From the NCBI RefSeq assembly GCF_017968845.1, contig NZ_CP072876.1, positions 1,054,001 through 1,118,000 on the forward strand: a DNA stretch of 64,000 nt, in the 5' to 3' direction. A program made the translations under genes and the position numbers. This DNA comes from Microbacterium sp. NIBRBAC000506063 (GTDB taxonomy: Bacteria; Actinomycetota; Actinomycetes; Actinomycetales; Microbacteriaceae). Below are positions 10,209 to 18,938 of the stretch, in pieces; position 1 is the first letter of the stretch, and each line of letters begins with the position of its first letter. The notes under the pieces were generated by a model that worked only from the letters and a program-made list of their open reading frames with translations, had not been told where the DNA came from and did not search any database.

Positions 10209-12728
10209 ATGCCCCGCTCCGTGCGTTCCTCCCGCCCTCCCTCCTGCGCCGCGCGTCTCGCGGACTGCGGTCGGTCTTCGCGCTGCCCGTCGCGGTCATG
10301 CTGCTCCTCGGCGGCGCCCTGGTCGCGACCCCGGCAGTCGCGGCACCGGAGCCGGAGGCCGAGGGCCGGACCTGGATCATGCGCGCCGTCGACGACCCCG
10401 AGCAGCGGTGGGTCTCGGAGGACACCGGCACCTCGATCGTCATCATCGCCCCCGGCGACACGGTCGAGTGGCGCTTCGATCAGGCGGGGCAAGGGCACGA
10501 TCTGATCTCGCTCGACACCCGCACTCCCTGGCCGACGGATGTCGCCGAGTACCGTGACATCGGCGGTGAGCCCTTCCGCTACACCTTCGACGAGCCGGGG
10601 ATGTACGAGTTCATCTGCTCGCTGCACGGACCGACCATGGGCGGAATGGTCGTCGTGCAGGAGAGCAGCGGGAACCAGCCTCCCGCTGCGAGTCCGGTCG
10701 TCGCCCCGACGAGCGGATCGGCTCCCCTCGTCGTCCACTTCACCGCGAACGCGATGGATCCCGACGGCGACCCCGTCGAGCTCGTCTGGGACTTCGGCGT
10801 GGGCGGGAGCCAGTCGACCGCCGATCACGCGATGTTCGAGTACACGACCCCGGGGAGTACATCGCGAGCCTGCTCGTGACCGATGGCCAGGGCGGCTTCT
10901 ATGAGCGGGAGTTCCCGATCACCATCACCGACGACGAGGCGCCCACCGTGCTCGCGACGGCCGACCCGACGAGCGGCCCGGCGCCCTGCACGTCGCCTTC
11001 ACCGCGGAGGCACCGGGAGAGCACGCCCCCCATTACACCTACAGCTGGGACTTCGGCGATGGCACGACGGGAACCGGCCTGTCGCCCGAGCACACCTACG
11101 TCGACCCCGCCGAGTACACCGCGGTCGTGACCGTGACCAGCGGCGCCGTGGAGATCGGCACCGCCGAGGTGGAGATCTCCGTCACCGCCGGCGCCCTGCC
11201 GCAGATCGAGGCGAAGGCGACCCCCGCGCACGGCGACTCGCCGCTCGCGGTCTCGTTCACGACGGAGGTGACCACGAGCGGGCAGTTCCATTCCTACTCC
11301 CACGGCCTGACGGCCGCCCCGAGCTCACCGGCACCGGCACGATCGTCCGCGAACGCGGTGCGACCTCCGCATCCGTCGACGTCACCGGGCTCCAGCCCAA
11401 CCGGTTCCACCAGGCGCATGTGCACGAAGAGCCGTGCACGTCGAATCTGGGCGGCGCGCACTTCCGCTTCGACGAGTCGCAGCCCTTCGTCGAGGAGAAC
11501 GAGATCTGGCCGTACTTCACCTCGGATACCGAGGGGCGCAGCGGTCTCGTCGAGGTCGTCCAGCCGCAGCGGGCGGGGCACAAGGCGGTGTCGATCGTGA
11601 TCCACGATCCCGACAACCCCGCGCTGCGGATCGGCTGCGTCGACCTCGCCCCTTCGATCTCCGGCCTCGAGTACACCTGGGACTTCGGCGACGGCACCAC
11701 GGGCGAGGGTCCCGACCCCGACCACGTCTACACCGCGCCCGGTCACTACGACGCGACCGTCACGGTCGCCCACGCCGGAGGAGGCCCTTCGGTCACCGCC
11801 GAGGTCCACGTGATGGTGCACGGTGCGCCGTCGCCGGGCTCGGTGTCGGGTGTGGTCTCCGCCGCGGGCGGCGCACCGGTGGAAGGTGCCTGCGCCTATC
11901 TGTACGCGGACGCCCAGGCGCCGTCGGCGTCGTTCGCCTCGTGCGCGGACGAGCTGGGCGCGTACGAGATCACGGGAGTGACGGCCGGCGACTATGTCCT
12001 CGCCGTCGCCGATCCCTCCGGGGTCTTCACGACGTCCTGGCGAGAGGAGCCGGTCACGGTCGGCGCCGGGACCTCCACGATCGTCGACGTCGAGCTCGCG
12101 GGCGAGCCCACGGGTCATCTGATCGGGTCGATCGCCGGACCCGAGGGTCCTGCTGGGTCGGTGTGTGTGTTCGCGTATGAGCGGGGGTGTCGGATGCGGC
12201 GTCGTTCGCGACGTGTGCGGATGCGGCCGGCGGGTATGGCCTGTATGGGATCGACGCGCAGGGCTATGACGTGGCGTTCTTCGATCCGGCCGGGTGCTTC
12301 TGACCCAGTGGTGGGATGGCCAGCCCGGGGTGCGGCCTCGCAGGCCGGTGCCGCGGCGGTGGTCGTTCCTGCCGGGGCGGGACGGTCACGGCGGATGCGA
12401 GCATGCTGCCGGTTGCGGCCGGTGCGGTGACGGGGCAGGTCACCGCGGCGGGGCACCGCTTTCGGGGGTGTGCATCTACCTCTATGAGGGGGAGACGGGG
12501 CCGGCCACCCATGCCACGTGCACGGGTGCGGACGGGTCGTGGTGGATCGGGGATGTGACCGCGGGTGAGTACCGGGTCGCGTTCGCCGATCACTCCGGCG
12601 GCCATCACACCCAGTGGTGGGACGGGACCGCATCCGGTTCTGCCGGGTACACCGGCAGCACCGCGTTGACGGTCACCGGCGGGCAGACGGTCACCGGGGT
12701 CAACGCCACCCTGGCACCCACACCCTGA
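10209..12728 (+). CDS. Secreted cupredoxin / PKD / copper-SOD-like multidomain protein (frameshifted)
   Basis: The ATG at 10209 follows GAAAGG; an indel in the signal-peptide region joins it to the frame containing LPVAVMLLLGGALVATPAVA. Next comes a plastocyanin-like cupredoxin (GDTVEWRF, His of QGHDLIS, then Cys 10616, His 10625 and Met 10637 in FICSLHGPTM). Two PKD domains follow, then a Cu/Zn-SOD-like domain interrupting or following a third PKD: HVH (11417-11425), GGAHF (His 11459) and VIHDP (His 11603) are the copper ligands. The zinc loop lacks the usual histidines. The tail has Cys-rich carboxypeptidase-regulatory repeats like those of the oxidase protein. Predicted role: extracellular electron transfer or superoxide removal beside an H2O2-producing oxidase. 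Frames break near 10225, 10855, 10985, 11310, 12187, 12293, 12330, 12390 and 12455. Confidence 0.75.
12146..12712 (+). repeat. Inverted long repeat, copy B (C-terminal coding segment)
   Basis: This 567-bp segment encodes the final two C-terminal repeats of the cupredoxin/SOD protein. It is nearly identical to 531-1098 on the opposite strand. The two copies face outward at the ends of an 11-kb segment, so recombination between them would invert the intervening cluster without changing either C terminus. Confidence 0.85.
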
Positions 12729-12833
12729 CGCATCGCGCGGACCGGGGCGGACGTCGGTCCCTGGGCCGGACGCTTCACCCGTCGCCGCGCGGTCGTCGGG
12801 TTCGCCGCTCAGGCGGTGGTCCGACACGGACAC

Positions 12834-12861
12834 GCAAAAAGCAGGGAGCCGCGCTCCCTGC
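12834..12861 (-). terminator. Intrinsic terminator reading leftwards
   Basis: The perfect 8-bp stem GCAGGGAG/CTCCCTGC (12841-12861) has five A residues at 12836-12840, so leftward transcripts end in a hairpin plus UUUUU. No leftward gene lies to its right before 15058. It may shield the end of the copper cluster from antisense transcription, or act weakly on rightward transcripts. Confidence 0.55.
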
Positions 12862-12880
12862 CATGTCCAGGATATCGCGG

Positions 12881-12907
12881 GAGGGGGTCTTGCGGCAAGG
12901 CCCCCTC
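12881..12907 (+). promoter_or_regulatory. Rifamycin-associated element (RAE) upstream of helR
   Basis: The stem GAGGGGG...CCCCCTC encloses TCTTGCGGCAAGG. This reproduces the inverted repeat GGGGCTTGCGGCAAGGCCCC known from actinobacterial rifamycin-response promoters, with one extra T after the G run. It ends 55 bp before the helR start codon; CAGAAT nearby could be the -10 box. This strongly suggests rifamycin-inducible expression. Confidence 0.8.
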
Positions 12908-12962
12908 AGGGCGCAGAATGGGTCCTCGCTCGCGTGAGAGACGCGCGAGTCCGAGGAGGACC

Positions 12963-15106
12963 ATGGCATCCGCCCCACCGCCGACCCCTTCGACCTGCCC
13001 GCGCGTCTCGCGGCGAAGGCCTCGACCGATCTCATCGGCGACGACCGCATCCGCTTCGCCGAGATCGCGGAGAGCCTGCGCGTGCAGCGCGCCGAGATCG
13101 CCGAACGGCTCGCCGAACTGCGCCAGTCTCCCGCCGGCTACGGCCAGGCGGGAATGGAGCGCGACCAGGAGATCCGGCGACTGAACGCCCGGCTCCGCCT
13201 GCTGGGCAGGTTCGGGCTCGACCTGTGCCTGGGGCGGATGACGCCGGCCGAGGCTCCGAGCCGATCTACATCGGGCGCGTCGGCCTGTCGGACGAGACCG
13301 GGAAGCGCCTGCTCGTGGACTGGCGCGCCCCCGCCGCCGAGCCGTTCTTCGCGGCGACGCTGGAGGATCCGATGGGCCTGACCGGTCGCCGTCGCTATCG
13401 CTGGAGTGACGGCCGGGTGCGCGACTATTGGGACGAGGCGCTCACCCTCGGCGAGCTCGAGAGGGGTGGCGCCCTCGACGACCAGTCGGCGTTCATCGCG
13501 AGTCTCGGCGCTCACCGTTCCGCGCGGATGCGCGACGTGCTCGCCACGATCCAGTCCGACCAGGACGCGATCATCCGGCGGGCTCCCGCGGCGCGCTCGT
13601 CGTGGACGGCGGGCCCGGCACGGGCAAGACCGTCGTCGCTCTTCATCGCGCGGCGCACCTGCTGTACGCCGAGCGGCGCCTGACCGAGGGCGGAGGAGGC
13701 ATGCTCTTCGTCGGCCCGAATCGCGCGTACCTCTCCTATGTCGACGATGTCCTGCCGAGTCTGGGCGAGGAGAGCGTGCGCATGTGCACGCTCCGCGATC
13801 TCGTGCCGGAGGGGTCGGATGCCGCAGAAGAGACCGATCCGGCCGTCGCGGCGCTGAAGGGCGGGCTGGATCCGGTCGCCGTGATCGAGGCGGCGGTGCG
13901 CCGGTACGTCCGGCCGCCGGCGTACGCGATCCGGGTGGAATCCCCTTGGGGCGATCTCTTCCTGAGCCGGGCGGATTGGGCGGAGGCCTTCGAGGCCGCT
14001 GCATCCGGCGCTCCGCTCAACGACGCCCGCGACGAGGCCTGGGAACGCGTCCTCGAGATCCTCACCGATCAGCTCGACGATCCGGATGCGCCCGCTCATA
14101 TCATCCAGCGCTGGCTGCGGCAGGACGACGAGCTCACGGGGATGTTCGTCAGGGCCTGGCGGATGCGGGAGCCGACCGATCTCGTCGCGGAGCTGTGGTC
14201 GTCGCCCGGCGTGCTCCGAGAGTGCGCGCCTGAGCTGTCGGCCGCCGAGGCGGAGCTGCTGCGGCGCGAGGATCCGCGCGCGTGGACGGTCGAGGATCTG
14301 CCCCTCCTGGATGCCGCGCGTCAGCGCATCGGCGACCCGGAGGCGTCGCGCCTGCGGCACCGGGGCGAGGCGGCCCGTGCGGCATCGCGGGAGCAGATGT
14401 CGCATGTCGTCGACCACCTCATCGAGAGCGATGACAGCGAGATGCGCATCATGTCGATGCTGCGGGCGCGGATGCGCAGGCGGTGCTCGACGAGGTCGAC
14501 ACGGTGCCGGTCGAAGACCCGGATGTGCTCGCCGGCCCCTTCGCGCACATCGTCGTCGACGAGGCCCAGGAGCTCACCGACGCACAATGGCGCATGCTGC
14601 TGCAGCGATGCCCGTCGCGCAGCTTCACGGTGGTGGGCGACCGGGCCCAGGCGCGGCACGGATTCCGAGAGGAATGGGCACAGCGGCTGGAGCGCATCGG
14701 GCTCCGGGACGTCCGCGTCGCGTCGCTGCGGATCAACTACCGCACCCCGGAAGAGGTCATGGAGGTCGCCGAGCCCGTCATCCGCGCCGCGATCCCGGAT
14801 GCGAATGTACCGACCTCGGTGCGCAGCAGCGGCGTGCCGGTGACGTACGCCGCGGCATCCGATCGTGACGGGATCATCGCCGACTGGTTGGAGAGCCATG
14901 CGGACGGCGTCGCCTGCGTCATCGGTGACCCGACCTTCGCGGGTGCGCCACGGGTGCGGTCGCTGTCGCCGGAGGAGGCGAAGGGGCTGGAGTTCGACCT
15001 GGTGGTGCTCGTCGATCGCGAGGGCTTCGGCTCCGGGGTGACCGGCGCGGTCGATCGCTATGTGGCGATGACGCGGGCGACGGAGCGGCTCGTCGTGCTG
15101 GAGTGA
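12963..15106 (+). CDS. helR: RNA polymerase recycling motor ATPase HelR (frameshifted)
   Basis: UvrD/HelD-like superfamily 1 ATPase of about 715 residues. HelR displaces rifamycin-blocked RNA polymerase from DNA and so protects the cell from rifamycins. Visible motifs: an N-terminal coiled coil (RFAEIAESLRVQRAEIAERL), Walker A GGPGTGKT, Walker B HIVVDEAQE, GDRAQARHGF, the NYRTPEEV motif, and the C-terminal YVAMTRATERLVVLE. The ATG at 12963 follows GAGGAGG; one base is missing directly after it. Other breaks are near 13258, 13600 and 14475. The rifamycin-associated element upstream supports the assignment. Confidence 0.9.
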
Positions 15107-15309
15107 TGTCCGGTCGACTCGGCGCTGAGGGCGGTCGGCGGTATCCCATCGCGCTCCTGTCGATCGACGCGGAGTGCGCCGCATCCGGGACAGCGCACGT
15201 ACACGACGATGCCCTCCGATGTCGGATGCCGGGACTGCGTGCACCAGGCGTGCTCATGGGTCCGTGGTGCTGTGCCGGAGGTTCGGATTTCGCGGGTGGG
15301 AGTCGTCAT
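15058..15309 (-). CDS. Small zinc-ribbon-like hypothetical protein
   Basis: About 83 residues starting MTTPTREIRTSG. The core HAWCTQSRHPTSEGIVVYVR followed by CPGCGALRVD has one CxxC pair plus an upstream His/Cys, suggesting a small metal-binding ribbon. The start is 25 bp from the divergent CGNR gene, so the promoters must overlap. The annotated 3' end overlaps helR by 49 bp; an uncorrected indel may have lengthened it. The function is unknown. Confidence 0.5.
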   Translation of the reverse strand: MTTPTREIRTSGTAPRTHEHAWCTQSRHPTSEGIVVYVRCPGCGALRVDRQERDGIPPTALSAESTGHHSSTTSRSVARVIAT

Positions 15310-15334
15310 GCTCCCACGGTGCTGTAATGGTCTT

Positions 15335-15877
15335 ATGCATCTCAACCCTTACGGAGAGTATGCGGTCCTGCTCGCCGCCTCTCTCGCCCACGAGTGGCCG
15401 GCCGATCGCGCCGGGATCGTCGCGAGGGCGCGGAAGTTCGGGATGACGGTCGAGTTCCCCGAAGCAGAAGACGACCATCGTCGCGTGCGCGAGGTCATCG
15501 ACGAGTGGCTGACGGTGGTGGATGCCGCGGACGCGCGGGATCGCGCCCGCCTGCTGAATCTGCACATGGCCGCGGCGACAGCGTACCCGCGGCTCACCGA
15601 CCACGACGAGGAGGGGTGGCATCTGCACTACCGCGACGACGACGCCACCTCGCTGCCGCACGTCCTCTCCGCGGTGATCAGCGTCGGCACGGCCTTGCAT
15701 CTCACGACGCGCGGGATGCAGCGGCTGGCCCGCTGCGCCGCCGGCGCGACACCGGGCGACCCCTGCACGGCGGTCGTCGTCGACGTCACCCGCAACGGCC
15801 GCCAGCGGTACTGCTCGGTGCGCTGCGCGAACCGGGCCGCGGTCCGGCGGCATCGCGAGCGCGCCGCCGTGGCGTAG
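15335..15877 (+). CDS. CGNR zinc-finger domain protein
   Basis: 180 residues, MHLNPYGEYAVLLAASLAHE at the N terminus and a C-terminal CGNR-type zinc finger with the pattern RYCSVRCANRAAVRRHRER; the first Cys of the family motif (GDPC) is present. The family is thought to contain nucleic-acid-binding, mostly stress-related transcription regulators with an N-terminal ABATE-like domain. The ATG has almost no leader, with TAATGGT just upstream, so the transcript may be leaderless. No frame damage is seen. Confidence 0.75.
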   Translation: MHLNPYGEYAVLLAASLAHEWPADRAGIVARARKFGMTVEFPEAEDDHRRVREVIDEWLTVVDAADARDRARLLNLHMAAATAYPRLTDHDEEGWHLHYRDDDATSLPHVLSAVISVGTALHLTTRGMQRLARCAAGATPGDPCTAVVVDVTRNGRQRYCSVRCANRAAVRRHRERAAVA

Positions 15878-15944
15878 GAAGATGAGTGGGATATCCGTCT
15901 CACGGGGGAGGCGGAGCGCTGCCCGACGCCCGCATACTCGGCAT

Positions 15945-16114
15945 ATGAGCGAAACCATCTTCACCCCGGAGCCCAGGTCACCACCACGCGCGGATCCGGC
16001 ATCGTCGTGGATGTCCGGGCCACTGCCTCGGGCAAGTTCGTCATCGGGATCGAGGCTGCGGACGGCGAGGTGGGCTATTTCACGGAGAAGGCTCTCCGGC
16101 TCGCGCAGGATTAG
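15945..16114 (+). CDS. Small conserved-looking hypothetical protein (frameshifted)
   Basis: About 57 residues. MSETIFTP, then after restoring one G near 15970, AQVTTTRGSGIVVDVRATAS and GYFTEKALRLAQD before TAG. The compact all-beta pattern with Gly-rich turns resembles small SH3-like barrels, but I cannot assign a family. CATACT ten bases upstream of the ATG could be a -10 box. Confidence 0.45.
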
Positions 16115-16716
16115 ACGCGACCGCTGTCCAGGGACGCGAGCCACTCACTATCTGCTGCCCCGGTGCGGCGAAAGGCTCCATCGGGCCGCTTCGTAGACAC
16201 CTCGTCGCTGCGACCAGAGAACATGGTCGCCTTGCCCCAGCAGGGTCCATCCCTCCCTTCGAGCGGCGCCAGCTCGCCGACGCCGAGCTGCCAGAGGAAC
16301 CTCGACATGAGGAAACCGGGATCCCGCAGCGGATCCGCATGGTGCTCGTCGGAGAAGTAGCGGACCGGGGAGGGGCAGGCGAAGATCCGGAGGTTCCCGA
16401 ATCCCTCCCAGCGGACATGCGTGTAGTCGACCGTCTGCGCCGCCCATGCCGTGAAGTCCCTGGTGTCCTGGAAGTCACGTGCCCCGGCGAGTTTGAACTC
16501 CAGCCCGAAGACGGGGTGGGGGTCCTTCCAGCCCGAGGCATCACGCGGAGTCGCGATGGCGTCGATCCGCATCCGACGACCGGAGCAATGCGTGCCCCAG
16601 CACTCTCGATGGAACTCGAACACGTCACTGAGTTCGTCCACGACGTGGTCGACGAGCTGCTGCTCCGCATCGAATCGAGGCAGTTGTGCGTAGACCTTCC
16701 TGACCATGCCGCTCAT
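16111..16716 (-). CDS. Hypothetical protein with PD-(D/E)XK-nuclease-like motif
   Basis: 201 residues. RMRIDAIATPRD followed about 15 residues later by FGLEFKLAG gives the D...ExK signature of the restriction-endonuclease fold. The surroundings (WEGFGNLRIFACPSPVRYFS, MSRFLWQLGVGELAPLEG) match no named family I recognise. It runs convergently into the small upstream gene, overlapping by four bases, and in the same direction as the Fic gene, 147 bp behind it. A DNA-cleaving or DNA-binding role is only a motif-level inference. Confidence 0.6.
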   Translation of the reverse strand: MSGMVRKVYAQLPRFDAEQQLVDHVVDELSDVFEFHRECWGTHCSGRRMRIDAIATPRDASGWKDPHPVFGLEFKLAGARDFQDTRDFTAWAAQTVDYTHVRWEGFGNLRIFACPSPVRYFSDEHHADPLRDPGFLMSRFLWQLGVGELAPLEGRDGPCWGKATMFSGRSDEVSTKRPDGAFRRTGAADSEWLASLDSGRV

Positions 16717-16863
16717 CTCCCGACTCCGGGTCCGCGATTCGAGGCACCGGGCTCACCCGCAGGGGTAGTCGGCGGAGGAGGGGACAAGGCCCTTCCTCCG
16801 TCACAGCCGCGCAACCGCGCCCAAGCCCGGCCCCACCGTGAGCGCGCCACGGCGATCCGGGGG

Positions 16864-17736
16864 TCAATGCTCCGCGGCGATCATCCAGCGTCCTCGCATC
16901 CGGAAGGCGGGGACGGTCTGGCGCTTCGCCTTGTTCGCCGCGATGCTGCCGCGAGTTCCTGCCTCTCTCGCCCAGTCGGACAGCGGGATCACTCGGCGGC
17001 TGGTGATCAACGCGATGCGCTTGTGCAGGGATTCGAGCAACAGGAGGGCGAGGAGCCGGGTCATCCCGTCGTGGGAGTTCGTCTTCGCGTACCCGTCGAG
17101 GAGCGAGTAGTAGTCGGCCTCGCGATTCTTCGCACGGACGATCACGGGCGGGAGTCCGAGATCCTGCAGCTGCTTGTTGATCAAGACGCGTCCGACGCGG
17201 CCGTTGCCGTCGACGAAGGGATGGACGACCTCGAACTCGCAGTGGAACCAAGCGATGCGATCAAGCTCGAGCATTGAGGTGTCTTCGCGATAGCGCGATA
17301 GCGCGTCCGAGACGAGACCCGACACGAACGCCGGATTGGCGCCGAGGTGCCCTCCTACCCGAACCCACTCCCCGGCGCGGCGGAACCGCCCTGCAACGTC
17401 GTCGCGGATGCCGGAGAACAGCATCCCGTGCCAGTGCAGAATGAGATCCGTCGAGATCTCTTCCGTCGTAGCCAGCACATCGGCGGTGACTGCGGCAAGA
17501 TTTCTCGCCTCATACACTTCGCGCAGTTCGTGGCCGCCTGTCGGCAAACGCCCGGCGAGAATCCTCTCGGTGTCATCGAGGGTGAGGGTCGAGTTCTCGA
17601 TCGCATTCGACTGCTGCACGCTCTCGGCCAGCTCCGCGAGGGAGATCTGCTCGAGTGCTTCCGGGTATCGCTCCGCGATGCGACGGAACTCGGCCACGAG
17701 CACATCGATGCGATCCCGCGTCGTCCGGTTGATCAC
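16864..17736 (-). CDS. Fic-domain protein (probable AMP transferase, class II)
   Basis: 290 residues. The Fic active site HPFVDGNGRVGR is intact, so AMP (or another nucleotide moiety) transfer to a Ser/Thr/Tyr target is likely. The N-terminal helix has SNAIEN, the S/TxxxE(G/N) inhibitory motif of class II Fic proteins, so activity should be self-restrained. After the Fic core come KRIALITSRRVIPL and a C-terminal wHTH-like end (GSIAANKAKRQTVPAFRMRG). I chose the GTG at 17736 (VINRTTRDRID) because GGGGAGG precedes it by six bases; the open frame extends upstream only through tRNA genes. The target is unknown. Confidence 0.85.
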   Translation of the reverse strand: MINRTTRDRIDVLVAEFRRIAERYPEALEQISLAELAESVQQSNAIENSTLTLDDTERILAGRLPTGGHELREVYEARNLAAVTADVLATTEEISTDLILHWHGMLFSGIRDDVAGRFRRAGEWVRVGGHLGANPAFVSGLVSDALSRYREDTSMLELDRIAWFHCEFEVVHPFVDGNGRVGRVLINKQLQDLGLPPVIVRAKNREADYYSLLDGYAKTNSHDGMTRLLALLLLESLHKRIALITSRRVIPLSDWAREAGTRGSIAANKAKRQTVPAFRMRGRWMIAAEH

Positions 17737-17818
17737 ACTGGGCCTCCCCGGCCAACTTACCGTGAAAAATATGAGGAACGAGCAGATTTCACGATCACTG
17801 AAGGAGCCAAGGATCCGG

Positions 17819-17856
17819 AAAAGAGAAATCCCGGTCAGATTCAGCGTCTGACCGGG
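17819..17856 (-). terminator. Terminator of the tRNA-Ile/tRNA-Ala unit
   Basis: The 10-bp stem CCCGGTCAGA/TCTGACCGGG (17830-17856) is followed on the minus strand by ATTTCTCTTTT. It begins nine bases after the mature 3' end of tRNA-Ala. Confidence 0.75.
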
Positions 17857-17864
17857 GAAATTTG

Positions 17865-17936
17865 TGGAGCCTAGGAGATTCGAACTCCTGACATCCTGCT
17901 TGCAAAGCAGGCGCTCTACCAACTGAGCTAAGGCCC
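17865..17936 (-). tRNA. tRNA-Ala (TGC), one acceptor base missing
   Basis: The cloverleaf is complete with D-arm GCTCAGTTGGTAGAGC, anticodon loop CTTTGCAAG (TGC) and T-arm GGAGTTCGAATCTCC, and discriminator A; CCA is not encoded. The 3' acceptor AGGCTCC pairs fully with GGGGCCT, but the sequence has only GGGCCT, so one G is missing from the run at the 5' end. The error type is the same as in the protein genes. Confidence 0.93.
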
Positions 17937-17964
17937 GAACGGGATGCGCCTCCGGGGAGGAACG

Positions 17965-18038
17965 TGGGGCTACCAGGACTTGAACCTGGGACCTCTTCAT
18001 TATCAGTGAAGCGCTCTAACCGCCTGAGCTATAGCCCC
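17965..18038 (-). tRNA. tRNA-Ile (GAT)
   Basis: The 74-nt cloverleaf has acceptor arms GGGGCTA/TAGCCCC, D-arm GCTCAGGCGGTTAGAGC, anticodon loop CTGATAATG (GAT) and T-arm CCAGGTTCAAGTCCTGG. CCA is not encoded. It lies 28 bp upstream of tRNA-Ala on the same strand; they are probably co-transcribed, with TAAAGT (18052-18057) as a possible -10 box. Confidence 0.96.
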
Positions 18039-18092
18039 GTCAACCTCCAAGACTTTACCGGAGGATGACCGATTTTCCGAATCGAGCCGCTG

Positions 18093-18938
18093 TCAGTTCC
18101 CTGGGCGCAGCGTCGCGCTGCCGGCCGACACCTGCACGTCGATCGTCCGCGAGGAAGTCGACGCCGTGTCGAGGCGGTTGTCGAAGCTGCCCGCGCTCAC
18201 ATTCGACCTGACGTCGTAGACACTGTTCGGCACGGCGAGGACGAGTTCGCCCGCGCTCACGTCGATCGTCACGTCGTCGGGCGCCGATCCGGTGAGGTCG
18301 GCTTCGACCCGGCCCGCGTTGATGTCGAAGCGTGCCTGGGCGACATCGCGAAGGGTCACATCCGCGCGGCCGGCGTTGACCAGGACATCGGCGCGTGTCG
18401 CCGAGCCGGTCACATCCGCGCGGCCCGCGTTGACCTCGACGTCCAGCCGCCCGAAGTCGCCCTCGGCCACGAGCCGGCCCGCCGACAACTCCAGCGCCGC
18501 GTCGAGGCCGGCGGTCTGGTACGCGGTCGGCAGTGTCAGGGTCACACGCTCCTCGTTGTCGAGCCACCAGCCGAACCAGCGCACCGGGGGTCGCACCTCG
18601 AGCGTCGAACCGGCACGGTGCAGCCTCCACTCGCGGCCGCCCGCACGCTGAGCACCGCCTCGTCGACGTTCCCGTAGGTGAGCGTGAACTGCGCCCCCGA
18701 CGACTCGATGTCGAGCGCGGTCACGCCGTTCATCGTCTCGCTCTGCGTGCTGTCGCCCGTGCCGAGCGTCCGGATGCCGACGAACACCGCCGTCGCGATC
18801 GCGAACAGCAGCGCGAACGATCCGACGATCGCGATCACCGGGGTGATCCACGATGCGCGGGCCCGGGGTGCGGGAGTCTGCGGCGCGGGGCCTGCGGAGG
18901 GACCTCGGCGGGGGAGGCGTGAGAGGGGTGGTGTTCAT
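18093..18938 (-). CDS. DUF4097 'toastrack' membrane-anchored protein (frameshifted)
   Basis: About 280 residues. It has a Pro-rich cytoplasmic start (MNTTPLTPPPPR), one membrane segment (PVIAIVGSFALLFAIATAVF), then a beta-helical outside domain with 20-residue repeats (LELSAGRLVAEG, VEVNAGRADVTG, VLVNAGRADVTL, FDINAGRVEADL, IDVSAGELVLAV). This is the DUF4097/toastrack fold seen with envelope-stress signalling systems. The start overlaps the stop of the response regulator by four bases, so the two are translationally coupled. Frame breaks lie near 18895 and 18620. Confidence 0.75.
   Translation of the reverse strand: MNTTPLTPPPPRSLRRPRAADSRTPGPRIVDHPGDRDRRIVRAAVRDRDGGVRRHPDARHGRQHAERDDERRDRARHRVVGGAVHAHLRERRRGGAQRAGGREWRLHRAGSTLEVRPPVRWFGWWLDNEERVTLTLPTAYQTAGLDAALELSAGRLVAEGDFGRLDVEVNAGRADVTGSATRADVLVNAGRADVTLRDVAQARFDINAGRVEADLTGSAPDDVTIDVSAGELVLAVPNSVYDVRSNVSAGSFDNRLDTASTSSRTIDVQVSAGSATLRPGN

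Noticed and set aside
15945..17865. Integrated element with a duplicated tRNA-Ala end (attL/attR)
   Set aside because: I looked for a second copy of the tRNA 3' sequence (GGAGTTCGAATCTCC) to the left and found none; no integrase gene is present.
16864..18000. A 378-codon Fic frame starting upstream
   Set aside because: The extra 88 codons run through tRNA-Ala and tRNA-Ile; the GTG at 17736 has a good ribosome binding site.
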